The translations under genes were made by a program, and so were the position numbers. Shown here piece after piece: positions 51,180-60,487 of a stretch of DNA of 64,000 nt. The notes under the pieces were generated by a model. That model was not told the DNA's origin and searched no databases. It saw only the letters and a program-made list of their open reading frames with translations. Source of the DNA: Sphingomonadales bacterium (GTDB taxonomy: Bacteria; Pseudomonadota; Alphaproteobacteria; Sphingomonadales; Sphingomonadaceae). The stretch is taken from positions 22,791 through 86,790 of the forward strand of contig JAGWVC010000003.1 of the NCBI GenBank assembly GCA_018971065.1, read 5' to 3'. Position 1 is the stretch's first letter, and every line of letters starts with the position of its first letter.

Positions 51180-52880
51180 ATGCCCCGCTTCTCCCTCCTG
51201 CTTCCCCTTGCTCTCGCCTTCGCCCAGCCCGCGCTTGCCGACACCCCACCACCCGCGCCGCAACCGCCGAAACTCGTCGTCGCCATCGCCGTCGATCAGT
51301 TTGCCGCCGATCTCTACGCGCAATACCGCCAGCACTTCACCGGCGGCTTCGCCCGGCTGGAACAGGGCGCGGTCTTCCCCAGCGCCTTCCAGAGCCACGC
51401 CGCTACCGAAACCTGCCCCGGCCACTCCACCATCCTCACCGGCGTCCACCCGGCGCGCAGCGGCATCATCGCCAACAACTGGTATGATCCCACCCTCGCC
51501 CGCGACGACAAGAAGGTCTATTGCGCCGAGGACGAGAGCGACGCCAATTCCACGCCGAAGGAGCCGGTGGTCTCGGCAGTGCATCTGCGCGTGCCGACGC
51601 TGGGCGAACGGATGAAGGCCGCCTGGCCGCAGTCGCGCAACGTCGCCGTTTCGGGCAAGGATCGCGCGGCGATGATGATGGGCGGCCACGTCATCGACGA
51701 GGGCTACTGGTGGCAGGGCCGGGGCTTCTCCACGCTCAACGGCCGCAGCCTCGCGCCCGAGGTGCTGGCCGAGAACGGCACGATCCTGGCCGCGCTGGCC
51801 AAGGGCGCACCGGGCTATGCGGTGCCCGCCTGGTGCGCCGCGCGCGCCCGCACGATCCACGCCGGCCCGGCCGACGCGGGCGTCGACGTGGGCGGCGGCC
51901 GTTTCGCACTCGAAGCCGACCAGCCCGACAGCTTTCGCGTCTCCCCGCGACTCGATGCCGCCGTGCTCGACATCGCCACCCGCCTTGCCGCCACGATGAA
52001 GCTGGGCAAGGGGCAGGCGCCCGACCTGCTGTCGATCAGCCTTTCGGCCACCGACTATGTCGGCCATGCCTATGGCCACCAGGGGCAGGAGATGTGCATC
52101 CAGATGGCGCAGCTCGATGCCGCGCTCGGCGCCTTTTTCGCCCGGATCGACGCGCTTGGCGTCGATTACGTGGTGGTGCTGACCGCCGATCACGGTGGCC
52201 TCGACGTGCCCGAGCGTCTGGCCCAGCAAGGGCTGCCCGCCGCCACCCGCGCCACCGCCGAACTCACCGCGCCCGAACTCAGCCAGCGCATCGCCACCGC
52301 GCTGGGGTTGCGCGCCTTCATCGACTCCCGGCCCGATCGCACCGCCGCTTTCCCGCCGCCGCCGCCGGCGCTGATCTTCGGCGAAAGCGCCTTCGGGGAC
52401 TACTACGTCACCCGCGATCTTCCTGCCGATACCCGCGCCAGGGTCGTGGCGATGCTGGCCGATACCTTGCGCGCCAGCCCGCAGGTGGCGCTGGTGCTGA
52501 CCCGAGAAGAGCTGATGAAGACGCCGCTGCCGGCTGGTTCGCCGCAGGAATGGAGCCTGCGCGAACGCGCCCGCACCTCGTTCGATCCGCAACGCTCGGG
52601 CGACATCGTCTCGCTGCTCAACCGCGCGGTGGTGCCGGTGGTGGCCCCCGCTGCCGGTTATACCGCCACGCACGGCAGCCCGTGGGATTATGACCGCCGC
52701 GTGCCGCTGCTGTTCTGGCGGCGCGGCATCGCCGGTTTCGAGCAGCCCGCGCCGGTCGAAACCGTCGACATCGCTCCCACCCTTGCCGCGCTGATCGGCC
52801 TGAAGGTGCCCGATGGCGCGTTCGACGGCCGCTGCCTCGACATCGACGGCGGTGCCGCTAATAGCTGCGCGGGCAGGTAG
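51180..52880 (+). CDS. Secreted alkaline phosphatase, PafA/SPAP-type (alkaline phosphatase superfamily)
   Basis: 566 aa. A signal peptide (MPRFSLLLPLALAFAQPALA) is followed by metal ligand D39 (AIAVDQF), the nucleophile threonine T78 in TETCPGHSTIL, SLSATDYVGHAYGH and TADHGGLDVPE, the remaining zinc ligands. The threonine nucleophile and these contexts match the Sphingomonas phosphatase SPAP and PafA. It hydrolyses a wide range of phosphomonoesters in the periplasm. AAGGA precedes the ATG. No PHO box was recognised in the 85 bp upstream gap. Confidence 0.93.
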   Translation: MPRFSLLLPLALAFAQPALADTPPPAPQPPKLVVAIAVDQFAADLYAQYRQHFTGGFARLEQGAVFPSAFQSHAATETCPGHSTILTGVHPARSGIIANNWYDPTLARDDKKVYCAEDESDANSTPKEPVVSAVHLRVPTLGERMKAAWPQSRNVAVSGKDRAAMMMGGHVIDEGYWWQGRGFSTLNGRSLAPEVLAENGTILAALAKGAPGYAVPAWCAARARTIHAGPADAGVDVGGGRFALEADQPDSFRVSPRLDAAVLDIATRLAATMKLGKGQAPDLLSISLSATDYVGHAYGHQGQEMCIQMAQLDAALGAFFARIDALGVDYVVVLTADHGGLDVPERLAQQGLPAATRATAELTAPELSQRIATALGLRAFIDSRPDRTAAFPPPPPALIFGESAFGDYYVTRDLPADTRARVVAMLADTLRASPQVALVLTREELMKTPLPAGSPQEWSLRERARTSFDPQRSGDIVSLLNRAVVPVVAPAAGYTATHGSPWDYDRRVPLLFWRRGIAGFEQPAPVETVDIAPTLAALIGLKVPDGAFDGRCLDIDGGAANSCAGR

Positions 52881-52899
52881 GCCACGAAGGATCGAGTCG

Positions 52900-54129
52900 A
52901 TGACAGCCAACCCCCGTCCTGATCGCCGTGATCTCGTCATCCTCGGCGGCGGTCTGGTGGGGATGACCCTGGCGCTGGCCGCTGCCCGCGCCGGCCTGTC
53001 CAGCCACGTCATCGAACGCGCCGACCCGGCCGAACTGACGGCGGAGGGCGTCGATGGCCGCGCCAGCGCCATCTCCTCGGCAAGCTGGAACCTGCTGTGC
53101 AACATCGGCCTGCGTGACCGGCTGGACCCGCTGGGCTGCCCGATCGATTCGATCGCCGTCACCGACGGCATGAAGCCCGGCCGCATCGACTTCCAGCCCA
53201 AGCCCGATGACGGCAGCCTTGGCCGCATGTTCGCGAACCGCGACATCCGCCTTGCCCTGTTCGAGGCGGCGCGGGCCGAACCGCTGATCGCCTGGCACAC
53301 CGGCGCCGACGTCGTCGAACGCACGCGCGGCCCGCACGGCGTCACCGCCGCGCTGGCCGATGGCCGCACGCTGACCGGCAGCCTGCTGGTCGGCTGCGAA
53401 GGCCGCCGCTCCCCCACCCGCGAGGAGGAAGGCATCGGCCTCGTCGCGTGGGACTACAAGCACAGCGCCATCGTCACCGCGCTGGCGCACGAAAAGCCGC
53501 ACGACAACGTCGCCTGGGAAATCTTCTATTCCAACGGCCCGTTCGCGCTGCTGCCGCTGCTGGATGATGCCCAGGGCCGCCACCGCAGCGCGCTGGTGTG
53601 GACCGTGCCCACCCGCGACGCCAAAGGCGTGCTGGCGATGCCCGAAGCGATGTTCCTGAACGAGGCGCGCCGCCGGATGGGCGACATCCTCGGCAATATC
53701 GAACTGGTTGCCAAGCGCCTCGCCTATCCGCTCAATTTCCAGAACGCCACCCGCATCACCGGGCACCGGCTGGCGCTGGCGGGCGATGCCGCGCACGGCA
53801 TGCACCCCATCGCCGGACAGGGCCTGAACCTCGGCCTGCGCGATGTCGGCGCGCTGGTGGAAGTCCTCTCGGACGGCGCCCGCCTCGGCCTCGAACCGGG
53901 TGATGCGCAACTGCTGGCCCGCTACGAACGCTGGCGCGCGCTCGACAACCTGACGACGATGGCAACGATGGACGGCATCGTCCGCCTGTTCGAGGTCCCC
54001 GGCAAACTCCCCTCCGCCATCCGCCGCCTCGGAATGGGCGCGGTGCAGCGGCTGCCCGCGCTGAAGCGCGTGTTCATGAGCGAGGCGAGGGGGCTCAGCG
54101 GCAAATTGCCGGCACTGCTGCAGGGGTGA
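52900..54129 (+). CDS. UbiH/UbiF/Coq6-family FAD-dependent hydroxylase (ubiquinone biosynthesis)
   Basis: 409 aa. N-terminal FAD motif ILGGGLVGMTLALAAARAG, then the second FAD signature AGDAAHGMHPIAGQGLNLGL, diagnostic of the ubiquinone hydroxylase group. It adds a hydroxyl to the quinone ring, an oxygen-dependent step. The ATG at 52900 has AAGGA upstream and is 19 bp after the phosphatase stop. Which ring position it hydroxylates (UbiH, UbiI, UbiF or UbiL type) is not clear. Confidence 0.91.
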   Translation: MTANPRPDRRDLVILGGGLVGMTLALAAARAGLSSHVIERADPAELTAEGVDGRASAISSASWNLLCNIGLRDRLDPLGCPIDSIAVTDGMKPGRIDFQPKPDDGSLGRMFANRDIRLALFEAARAEPLIAWHTGADVVERTRGPHGVTAALADGRTLTGSLLVGCEGRRSPTREEEGIGLVAWDYKHSAIVTALAHEKPHDNVAWEIFYSNGPFALLPLLDDAQGRHRSALVWTVPTRDAKGVLAMPEAMFLNEARRRMGDILGNIELVAKRLAYPLNFQNATRITGHRLALAGDAAHGMHPIAGQGLNLGLRDVGALVEVLSDGARLGLEPGDAQLLARYERWRALDNLTTMATMDGIVRLFEVPGKLPSAIRRLGMGAVQRLPALKRVFMSEARGLSGKLPALLQG

Positions 54130-54165
54130 CGGCTGGCATCGCCAGCGACCGCACCCCAACGCCAT

Positions 54166-54204
54166 CCTCCCCGGGACGGGGAGGGGGACCACCCGTAAGG
54201 TGGT
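54166..54204. repeat. REP-like double hairpin
   Basis: CCTCCCC/GGGGAGG (54166-54172, 54178-54184) and ACCACC/GGTGGT (54188-54193, 54199-54204) are two adjacent GC-rich stems in the gap between convergent ubiH-like and thiC genes. The form resembles dispersed REP-type elements common in sphingomonad intergenic DNA (from memory). Confidence 0.65.
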
Positions 54205-54241
54205 GGAGGGGATTTGCCCCCAAACGCCATACCCCGTTTCA

Positions 54242-54380
54242 CGCGGAGGCCGCAGAGTTCCGCAGAGCCGGCAGTGCGCGCCGCAGGCGTATCATGAAAC
54301 CGGCAAGCGCCCGGTCAAAGGGATAGTGCGGCTTCGCCGCAGGCACTGACGGCTCTGCGAATCCTCTGCGCCTCTGCGCG
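54242..54380. repeat. Long imperfect inverted repeat (CGCGGAGGC...CCTCTGCGCG type)
   Basis: The arm at 54242-54269 (CGCGGAGGCCGCAGAG...) recurs inverted and imperfect at 54351-54380 (GGCTCTGCGAATCCTCTGCG...). It fills most of the rest of the 295 bp gap; no gene is supported in it. Confidence 0.55.
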
Positions 54381-54424
54381 AACCCCTTCTTCCTTCCAGC
54401 CCCGTCAGCGCCGAACCCGCAAGA

Positions 54425-56420
<1,996 letters not shown>

Positions 56421-56457
56421 GGCCGTTGTCTAGGCCCAAGCCCGCCCGCGCGCAAGC

Positions 56458-57219
56458 TCACTTCAGCAGGATATAGAGCGCAACCGCGATCACCAGCCCG
56501 GCAAAGGCGCCGCGCGCCAGCCGAACGCGGCCTTCCAGCCGCCGGGCCAGCGGCATCGCCGCCAGCGTTCCGGCGCCGCCGCCCGCCACCAGCATCGCGA
56601 ACAGCGGCCAGACGACCTGCCCGGAGGCGGCATAGCTGGCGCTGGTGGCGGTGCCGAACAGCGCCACCGAAACCAGCGAACTGGCGCCGGCGTTGGCCAG
56701 GGTCATGCCGGTGGCGGCCATCAGACCCGGGGCGATCAGGAAGCCGCCGCCGATGCCGAAGAACCCGGCGGCCAGCCCGGTGGCCAGCCCCACCGGCGCC
56801 AGCCGCCACACCATCGGCGGCGTCAGGTGCACCGCCGGGTCCCCGTCCGAGCGGCGCGGCAGCAGCATCGAGACGGCAATCGCGATCATGGCAAAGGCGA
56901 ACCAGGTCAGCAGCGCGTGGCCATCGACCTGCTTGGCCAGGTGCGCGCCCGCCAGCGCGCCGGTCAGCCCGGCAACCGCGAACACGCTGGCGCAGGGCCA
57001 CTTCACCCGCCCGGCGCGCGCCTGCGCGGCCAACCCTGTCAGCGCGTTGACCGCCACCGCCGCCGCCGAGGTGCCGATCGCGGCATGGGTGTCGGCCACG
57101 CCGACCACATAGACCAGCCAGGGCGTGGCCAGCACCGAGCCGCCGCCGCCGAACAGCGTCAGCAGGAAGCCGACCAGCAGGCCGCCCAGTGCACCGAGCA
57201 GAAGCGGTTCCCAGCCCAT
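56458..57219 (-). CDS. TauE/SafE-family membrane exporter
   Basis: 253 aa with about eight helices. The repeated TauE motif appears twice: LLTLFGGGGSVLATPWLVYV near the N-terminus and GFFGIGGGFLIAPGLMAATG in the second half. Members export sulfite, sulfoacetate or related anions. It follows the rhodanese gene by 3 bp, so it belongs to the same sulfur module. Confidence 0.93.
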   Translation of the reverse strand: MGWEPLLLGALGGLLVGFLLTLFGGGGSVLATPWLVYVVGVADTHAAIGTSAAAVAVNALTGLAAQARAGRVKWPCASVFAVAGLTGALAGAHLAKQVDGHALLTWFAFAMIAIAVSMLLPRRSDGDPAVHLTPPMVWRLAPVGLATGLAAGFFGIGGGFLIAPGLMAATGMTLANAGASSLVSVALFGTATSASYAASGQVVWPLFAMLVAGGGAGTLAAMPLARRLEGRVRLARGAFAGLVIAVALYILLK

Positions 57220-57222
57220 CGC

Positions 57223-57753
57223 TCAGTTCCCCCTGCGGTTCCACGGCGCCAGCATCAGCAGCCGCGCCATCGCGCAAGTGCCCGAAAGGCCGGCGAAGGT
57301 AAGCCCGGCGCCGACGAACCCGGCCAGCCCGAACCAGGCGGGCGATACCGCGAAGCCCAGCACCACCCCGGTCAGGATCATCAGCCCGGCAGTGATCTGC
57401 ACCTGCCGGTTCAGTTCCATCGGGGCGGCGCGGTTCTCGGCCACGGGCAGGCCCGCCCCGGCCCAGGCATCCAGCCCGCCATCCAGCACGAAGGCGTCGC
57501 CCGAAACCCGCGCCGCCAGACGGTCGCAGGCGCCGGCGGTGCGCATCCCCGTGCGGCAGGTGAACACCACGTCGGCATCGGGGTCGATGGTCAGGTGCGC
57601 GCCCTCCCAGCCCGACAGCGGCATCGATCGCGCGCCGGGAATATGGGTGCGGGCGAATTCGTCCGCCTCGCGGATGTCGATCAGCACGGCCTTGCCATTG
57701 GCAAGGCGCTGCCGGACGTCGCGGGGGGCAAGCTTGTGCAGGATGGCAGGCAT
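57223..57753 (-). CDS. Rhodanese-like sulfurtransferase fused to DUF2892 membrane domain
   Basis: 176 aa. The N-terminal rhodanese domain has the persulfide-forming Cys66 in VVFTCRTGMRT. The C-terminal part (about 115-165) has two hydrophobic segments and ends FAGLSGTCAMARLLMLAPWN, the DUF2892 pattern. It is divergent from the MBL dioxygenase-like gene and coupled to tauE. Likely handles sulfane sulfur at the inner membrane. Confidence 0.91.
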   Translation of the reverse strand: MPAILHKLAPRDVRQRLANGKAVLIDIREADEFARTHIPGARSMPLSGWEGAHLTIDPDADVVFTCRTGMRTAGACDRLAARVSGDAFVLDGGLDAWAGAGLPVAENRAAPMELNRQVQITAGLMILTGVVLGFAVSPAWFGLAGFVGAGLTFAGLSGTCAMARLLMLAPWNRRGN

Positions 57754-57797
57754 GGTTTGGCGCCTTTACGGTTTCAGGGTTGGCGCCAATATAGCTG

Positions 57798-57815
57798 TTG
57801 CATATAAATAAGCAA
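57798..57815. promoter_or_regulatory. Palindromic operator in the divergent sulfur-module promoter region
   Basis: TTGCATATAAATAAGCAA is an AT-rich inverted repeat (TTGC...GCAA with matching TAT/ATA) in the 92 bp gap between the two divergent sulfur genes, an unusually AT-rich spot for this genome. ArsR-type persulfide sensors (BigR/SqrR) control such modules in related bacteria, but no such regulator gene is in the window. Confidence 0.5.
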
Positions 57816-57845
57816 TACCTAATATAGCGGGCGAGGAGACGAATC

Positions 57846-58712
57846 ATGTCCATTGCCCCGCAGGTCACCGCGTTCTTCGATCCCGCCACCTACACCGCCA
57901 GCTATGTCGTGGCCGATCCCGCCACCCGCCGCGCCGCGATCATCGATCCGGTGCTCGATTTCACCCCGCGCAACGGCCGCATCGCCACCCGTTCGGCTGA
58001 TGCCCTGCTGGCGTTCGTGGCGGCGGAAGGGCTGACGGTGGACTGGCTGCTGGAAACCCATGCCCACGCCGATCACCTCTCCGCCTCGCACCACCTGCGC
58101 GAAAAGACCGGCGCGCCGGTGGTGATCGGCGCGGGCATCACCGGCGTCCAGGAAGTGTTCGCCGCGCTGTTCGAGGCCGACGACGTCACCCCCGACGGCA
58201 GCCAGTTCGACCGGCTGGTGAACGATGGCGACAGCCTGCCGCTGGGCAACCTGTCCATTGGCGTTCTGCATACCCCCGGCCACACCCCGGCCTGTGTGTC
58301 CTATGTCATCGGCGATGCGGTGTTCGTCGGCGATACGCTGTTCATGCCCGATTACGGCACCGCGCGAACCGATTTTCCCGGTGGCAGCGCCGAGGCGCTC
58401 TACGCCTCGATCCGCAGGATATTGCAACTGCCCGCCGCCACGCGCGTCTTCGTCGGGCATGACTACCTTCCCGAAGGCCGCCATGAACACCGCTGGGAAT
58501 CCACCATCGCCGCGCAGAATGCTGGCAACGTCCACATCCATGCCGGGGTGGGCGAGGCCGATTTCGTCGCGCTGCGCCGTGCCCGCGATGCCGCGCTGGA
58601 AGCGCCGCTGCTGATCCTGCCCTCGCTTCAGGTGAACATCCGCGCCGGCGCGCTGCCGCCCGCCACCCCCGGCGGGCACATCTATTTCCGCATCCCGATC
58701 AACGCGATCTGA
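57846..58712 (+). CDS. MBL-fold metallohydrolase, persulfide dioxygenase (ETHE1/Blh)-like
   Basis: 288 aa. Metal motif THAHADH with H72, H74, D76 and H77, then HTPGHTPACVSYV, VGDTLFMPDYGTART and VGHDYLPEGR. These are the features of the ETHE1/Blh type that oxidises glutathione persulfide to sulfite with one iron. GAGGAG precedes the ATG. With the divergent rhodanese and TauE exporter it forms a plausible sulfide-oxidation and sulfite-export module. Confidence 0.92.
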   Translation: MSIAPQVTAFFDPATYTASYVVADPATRRAAIIDPVLDFTPRNGRIATRSADALLAFVAAEGLTVDWLLETHAHADHLSASHHLREKTGAPVVIGAGITGVQEVFAALFEADDVTPDGSQFDRLVNDGDSLPLGNLSIGVLHTPGHTPACVSYVIGDAVFVGDTLFMPDYGTARTDFPGGSAEALYASIRRILQLPAATRVFVGHDYLPEGRHEHRWESTIAAQNAGNVHIHAGVGEADFVALRRARDAALEAPLLILPSLQVNIRAGALPPATPGGHIYFRIPINAI

Positions 58713-58756
58713 ACCGATTGGCGTTCGGACGGCGCGCGGGGTAGGGGGCGGTCGCG

Positions 58757-59488
58757 ATGACCGTGCTTTACCGCCTTGCCGCCGACGCCCCCGCCATCGG
58801 CCGCGCGCTGGGTGTCGATCCCGGCCGCGATCCGTGGACCGGCGGCACGGTCGCGCCCGGTCATTTCGCCCCCGTTGTCACCGCCGGGCGCGAGGACATC
58901 GCCGGTCCGCGTCCCGATCGCCTGCCGTTGCGCATGGTCCCGCGCCTGTGGGGCGTCCCGCCGCCGCCCTCCGCCGGCGATCCCACCCGCATGGTCACGC
59001 TGGTGCGCAATGCCGACAGCCCGTTCTGGGTGGGCAACTTGCGCAACAGCGAATTCCGCTGCCTGGTCCCCGCCACCGCGTTCCTCGCGTGGGGCCATGT
59101 CGATCCCGCCACCAACCGCCGTCGGCGGCTGTGGGTTTCCTGTGGACCCGAAAGCATCGCGCGAAAAAGTGGGAACCGGTTTTTCGCAAATGGCGATGCG
59201 ACAACCGAAAGCATCGCGCGAAAAAGTGGGAACCGGATTTTCGCAAATGGCGATGCGTTAATCGAAAGCATCTTTGCGATGGCCGGGGTGTGGAAGGACA
59301 GCGAAGTTCCCGGCTTCGCGCTGCTGACCTGCGAAGCCAACGCCGCGCTGCGCGCCCACGGCGTCGAGCGGATGCCGGTGGTCATCCCCCCGGGAGACAT
59401 GGGCACCTGGCTGCGGGCCGGGTGGGACCGGGCGGCGGCGCTGGCCGCTCCGTTCGCGTCGAGCGCCACGCGGATCGACGCGGGCTGA
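58757..59488 (+). CDS. Degenerate SRAP (SOS response-associated peptidase, YedK/HMCES)-like protein with inserted repeats
   Basis: 243 aa. SRAP landmarks: LYRLA start, PRLWGVPPP in place of the WGLIP block, NSEFRCLVPATAFLAWG and HGVERMPVVIPPGDM. The family normally starts Met-Cys, and that Cys2 forms the DNA-protein crosslink at abasic sites; here residue 2 is Thr. The active-site glutamate of the F-x-E-W block is also replaced (AFLAW). The histidine of HGVERMPV is kept. Residues 132-170 are two copies of a 19-residue repeat encoded by palindromic DNA. Function is probably lost or changed. Confidence 0.8.
   Translation: MTVLYRLAADAPAIGRALGVDPGRDPWTGGTVAPGHFAPVVTAGREDIAGPRPDRLPLRMVPRLWGVPPPPSAGDPTRMVTLVRNADSPFWVGNLRNSEFRCLVPATAFLAWGHVDPATNRRRRLWVSCGPESIARKSGNRFFANGDATTESIARKSGNRIFANGDALIESIFAMAGVWKDSEVPGFALLTCEANAALRAHGVERMPVVIPPGDMGTWLRAGWDRAAALAAPFASSATRIDAG
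59148..59272 (+). repeat. Tandem 57-bp palindromic repeats inside the SRAP-like coding sequence
   Basis: Two copies (59148-59204, 59205-59261) plus the first 10 bp of a third (59263-59272). Each has outer arms GCATCGC/GCGATGC and inner arms GCGAAAAA/TTTTTCGC (one inner arm base changed in copy 2) around GTGGGAACCGG. The 57-bp period keeps the frame and encodes ESIARKSGNR(F/I)FANGDA plus two variable residues. The core matches the element at 20342-20385. Confidence 0.92.
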
Positions 59489-59556
59489 TCTGCCGGTTGA
59501 CGGGCCGGATCGCAAAGCCGCGCCGTGTGGGGGAACCGGCGCGTTTCGCGGTCGGC

Positions 59557-59970
59557 TCAGTCGATCGGATGCAGCGTGAAGTGATAGCCCGACGCCACCA
59601 CCAGCGCCACGCCGACGATCACGGTGAACATGGCCCAGCCGCGATGCATGTTCGCCAGGTTGCGCAGCCAGGCCTGGGTGTAGATGTCGACGAAGGCCAG
59701 GATCACCAGCGCCTCGGCCATCATGAACCCGCCGATGATGCGGATGGCGCTGGCCAGCACGTCGGATGCCGAGAACGGGTTCGCCAGGTAGACGATGCCG
59801 CCCACCATCAGCTCCAGCATTCCGCAGACGAACTGCAATGCGGGCGAACCGTTCACTTCCTCGATCATCGTGCGCCAGATGCCGGGCTTGCGCAGCGCAC
59901 CGATGCCCGCCGCCAGCGCGGCGAGGCCAAGCAGGAAACCGGACCAGCCGGTAGCATCGACGTAAGGCAT
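59557..59970 (-). CDS. Small four-helix membrane protein of unknown function
   Basis: 137 aa with four hydrophobic segments (LLGLAALAAGIGAL; LQFVCGMLELMVGGIVYLA; IRIIGGFMMAEALVILAFVD; FTVIVGVALVVASGYHF). The ATG at 59970 is 7 nt after GGAGGGG; another ATG two codons earlier is too close to that site. I do not recognise the family. The neighbours are a degenerate SRAP gene and a probable pseudogene. Confidence 0.7.
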   Translation of the reverse strand: MPYVDATGWSGFLLGLAALAAGIGALRKPGIWRTMIEEVNGSPALQFVCGMLELMVGGIVYLANPFSASDVLASAIRIIGGFMMAEALVILAFVDIYTQAWLRNLANMHRGWAMFTVIVGVALVVASGYHFTLHPID

Positions 59971-60115
59971 TGGCATTCCCCTCCCACAATTCCCGATTGC
60001 ATTCCCGATTTCGGCCGAAACACGGGCTGATTGGGCGGTATGCTAGCCGGTCAGGCGGGCAATGTCAGGGGTTGTTCGGCGGCTGCGGCAAAGAAATGTC
60101 GGTCGATTGCGGCGG

Positions 60116-60351
60116 TCACAGGCCCTTGCGTCCGAAACGGTCGGTGGCGCGGCGCGCGAACGGCGAACCCGTTGCCGTTGCCGGGCCGGCGAAGTCCAGC
60201 AGTAGTGCCGGGGGCGCCACGGCAGCAGCTCGTCGTTCGCACCCATGTCGTCGTCGCAGGTCCAGCGCCAACGCGGCATCGCCTCCGCCAATGCGGCGCT
60301 CACCATGCCTGCCGGAAAACAGGCGCCGGCGCTCAGCGTGATGACTGCCAT
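60116..60351 (-). pseudogene. Possible small frameshifted gene
   Basis: A frame from an ATG at 60351 (MAVITLSAGACFPAGMVSAA...) reads well with high third-position GC until a run of five C on the minus strand (60214-60210). After this, the neighbouring frame (PALLLDFAGPATATGSPFAR..., stop at 60116-60118) has the coding-like pattern. One extra C in the run would give a single protein of about 78 aa. It may be a real frameshift, a variable tract or a sequencing error. Otherwise the gaps 59977-60115 and 60352-60487 show nothing. Confidence 0.35.
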
Positions 60352-60487
60352 CGGTTCCGCTGCCGTGCCACCGCCGGGCGCGATCCTTTCGGAAGATTAC
60401 ATAGGGGGCAGGCGTTAAGGTTTTGCCGCTGTCGCCGTTCTGACCATTAACTATGCCATCGTCTGCGCCGTCGAACTGGAAACGCCA

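Noticed and set aside
48965..51487. 840-codon plus-strand open frame opposite the DsbD-like gene
   Set aside because: Gln/Arg/His-rich translation without domains; the minus strand carries all DsbD motifs.
59970..60450. Plus-strand frames of 123 and 139 codons before the methyltransferase
   Set aside because: Arg/Ser/Pro-rich shadow composition without a start signal; the minus-strand reading (possible broken gene) is more coding-like.
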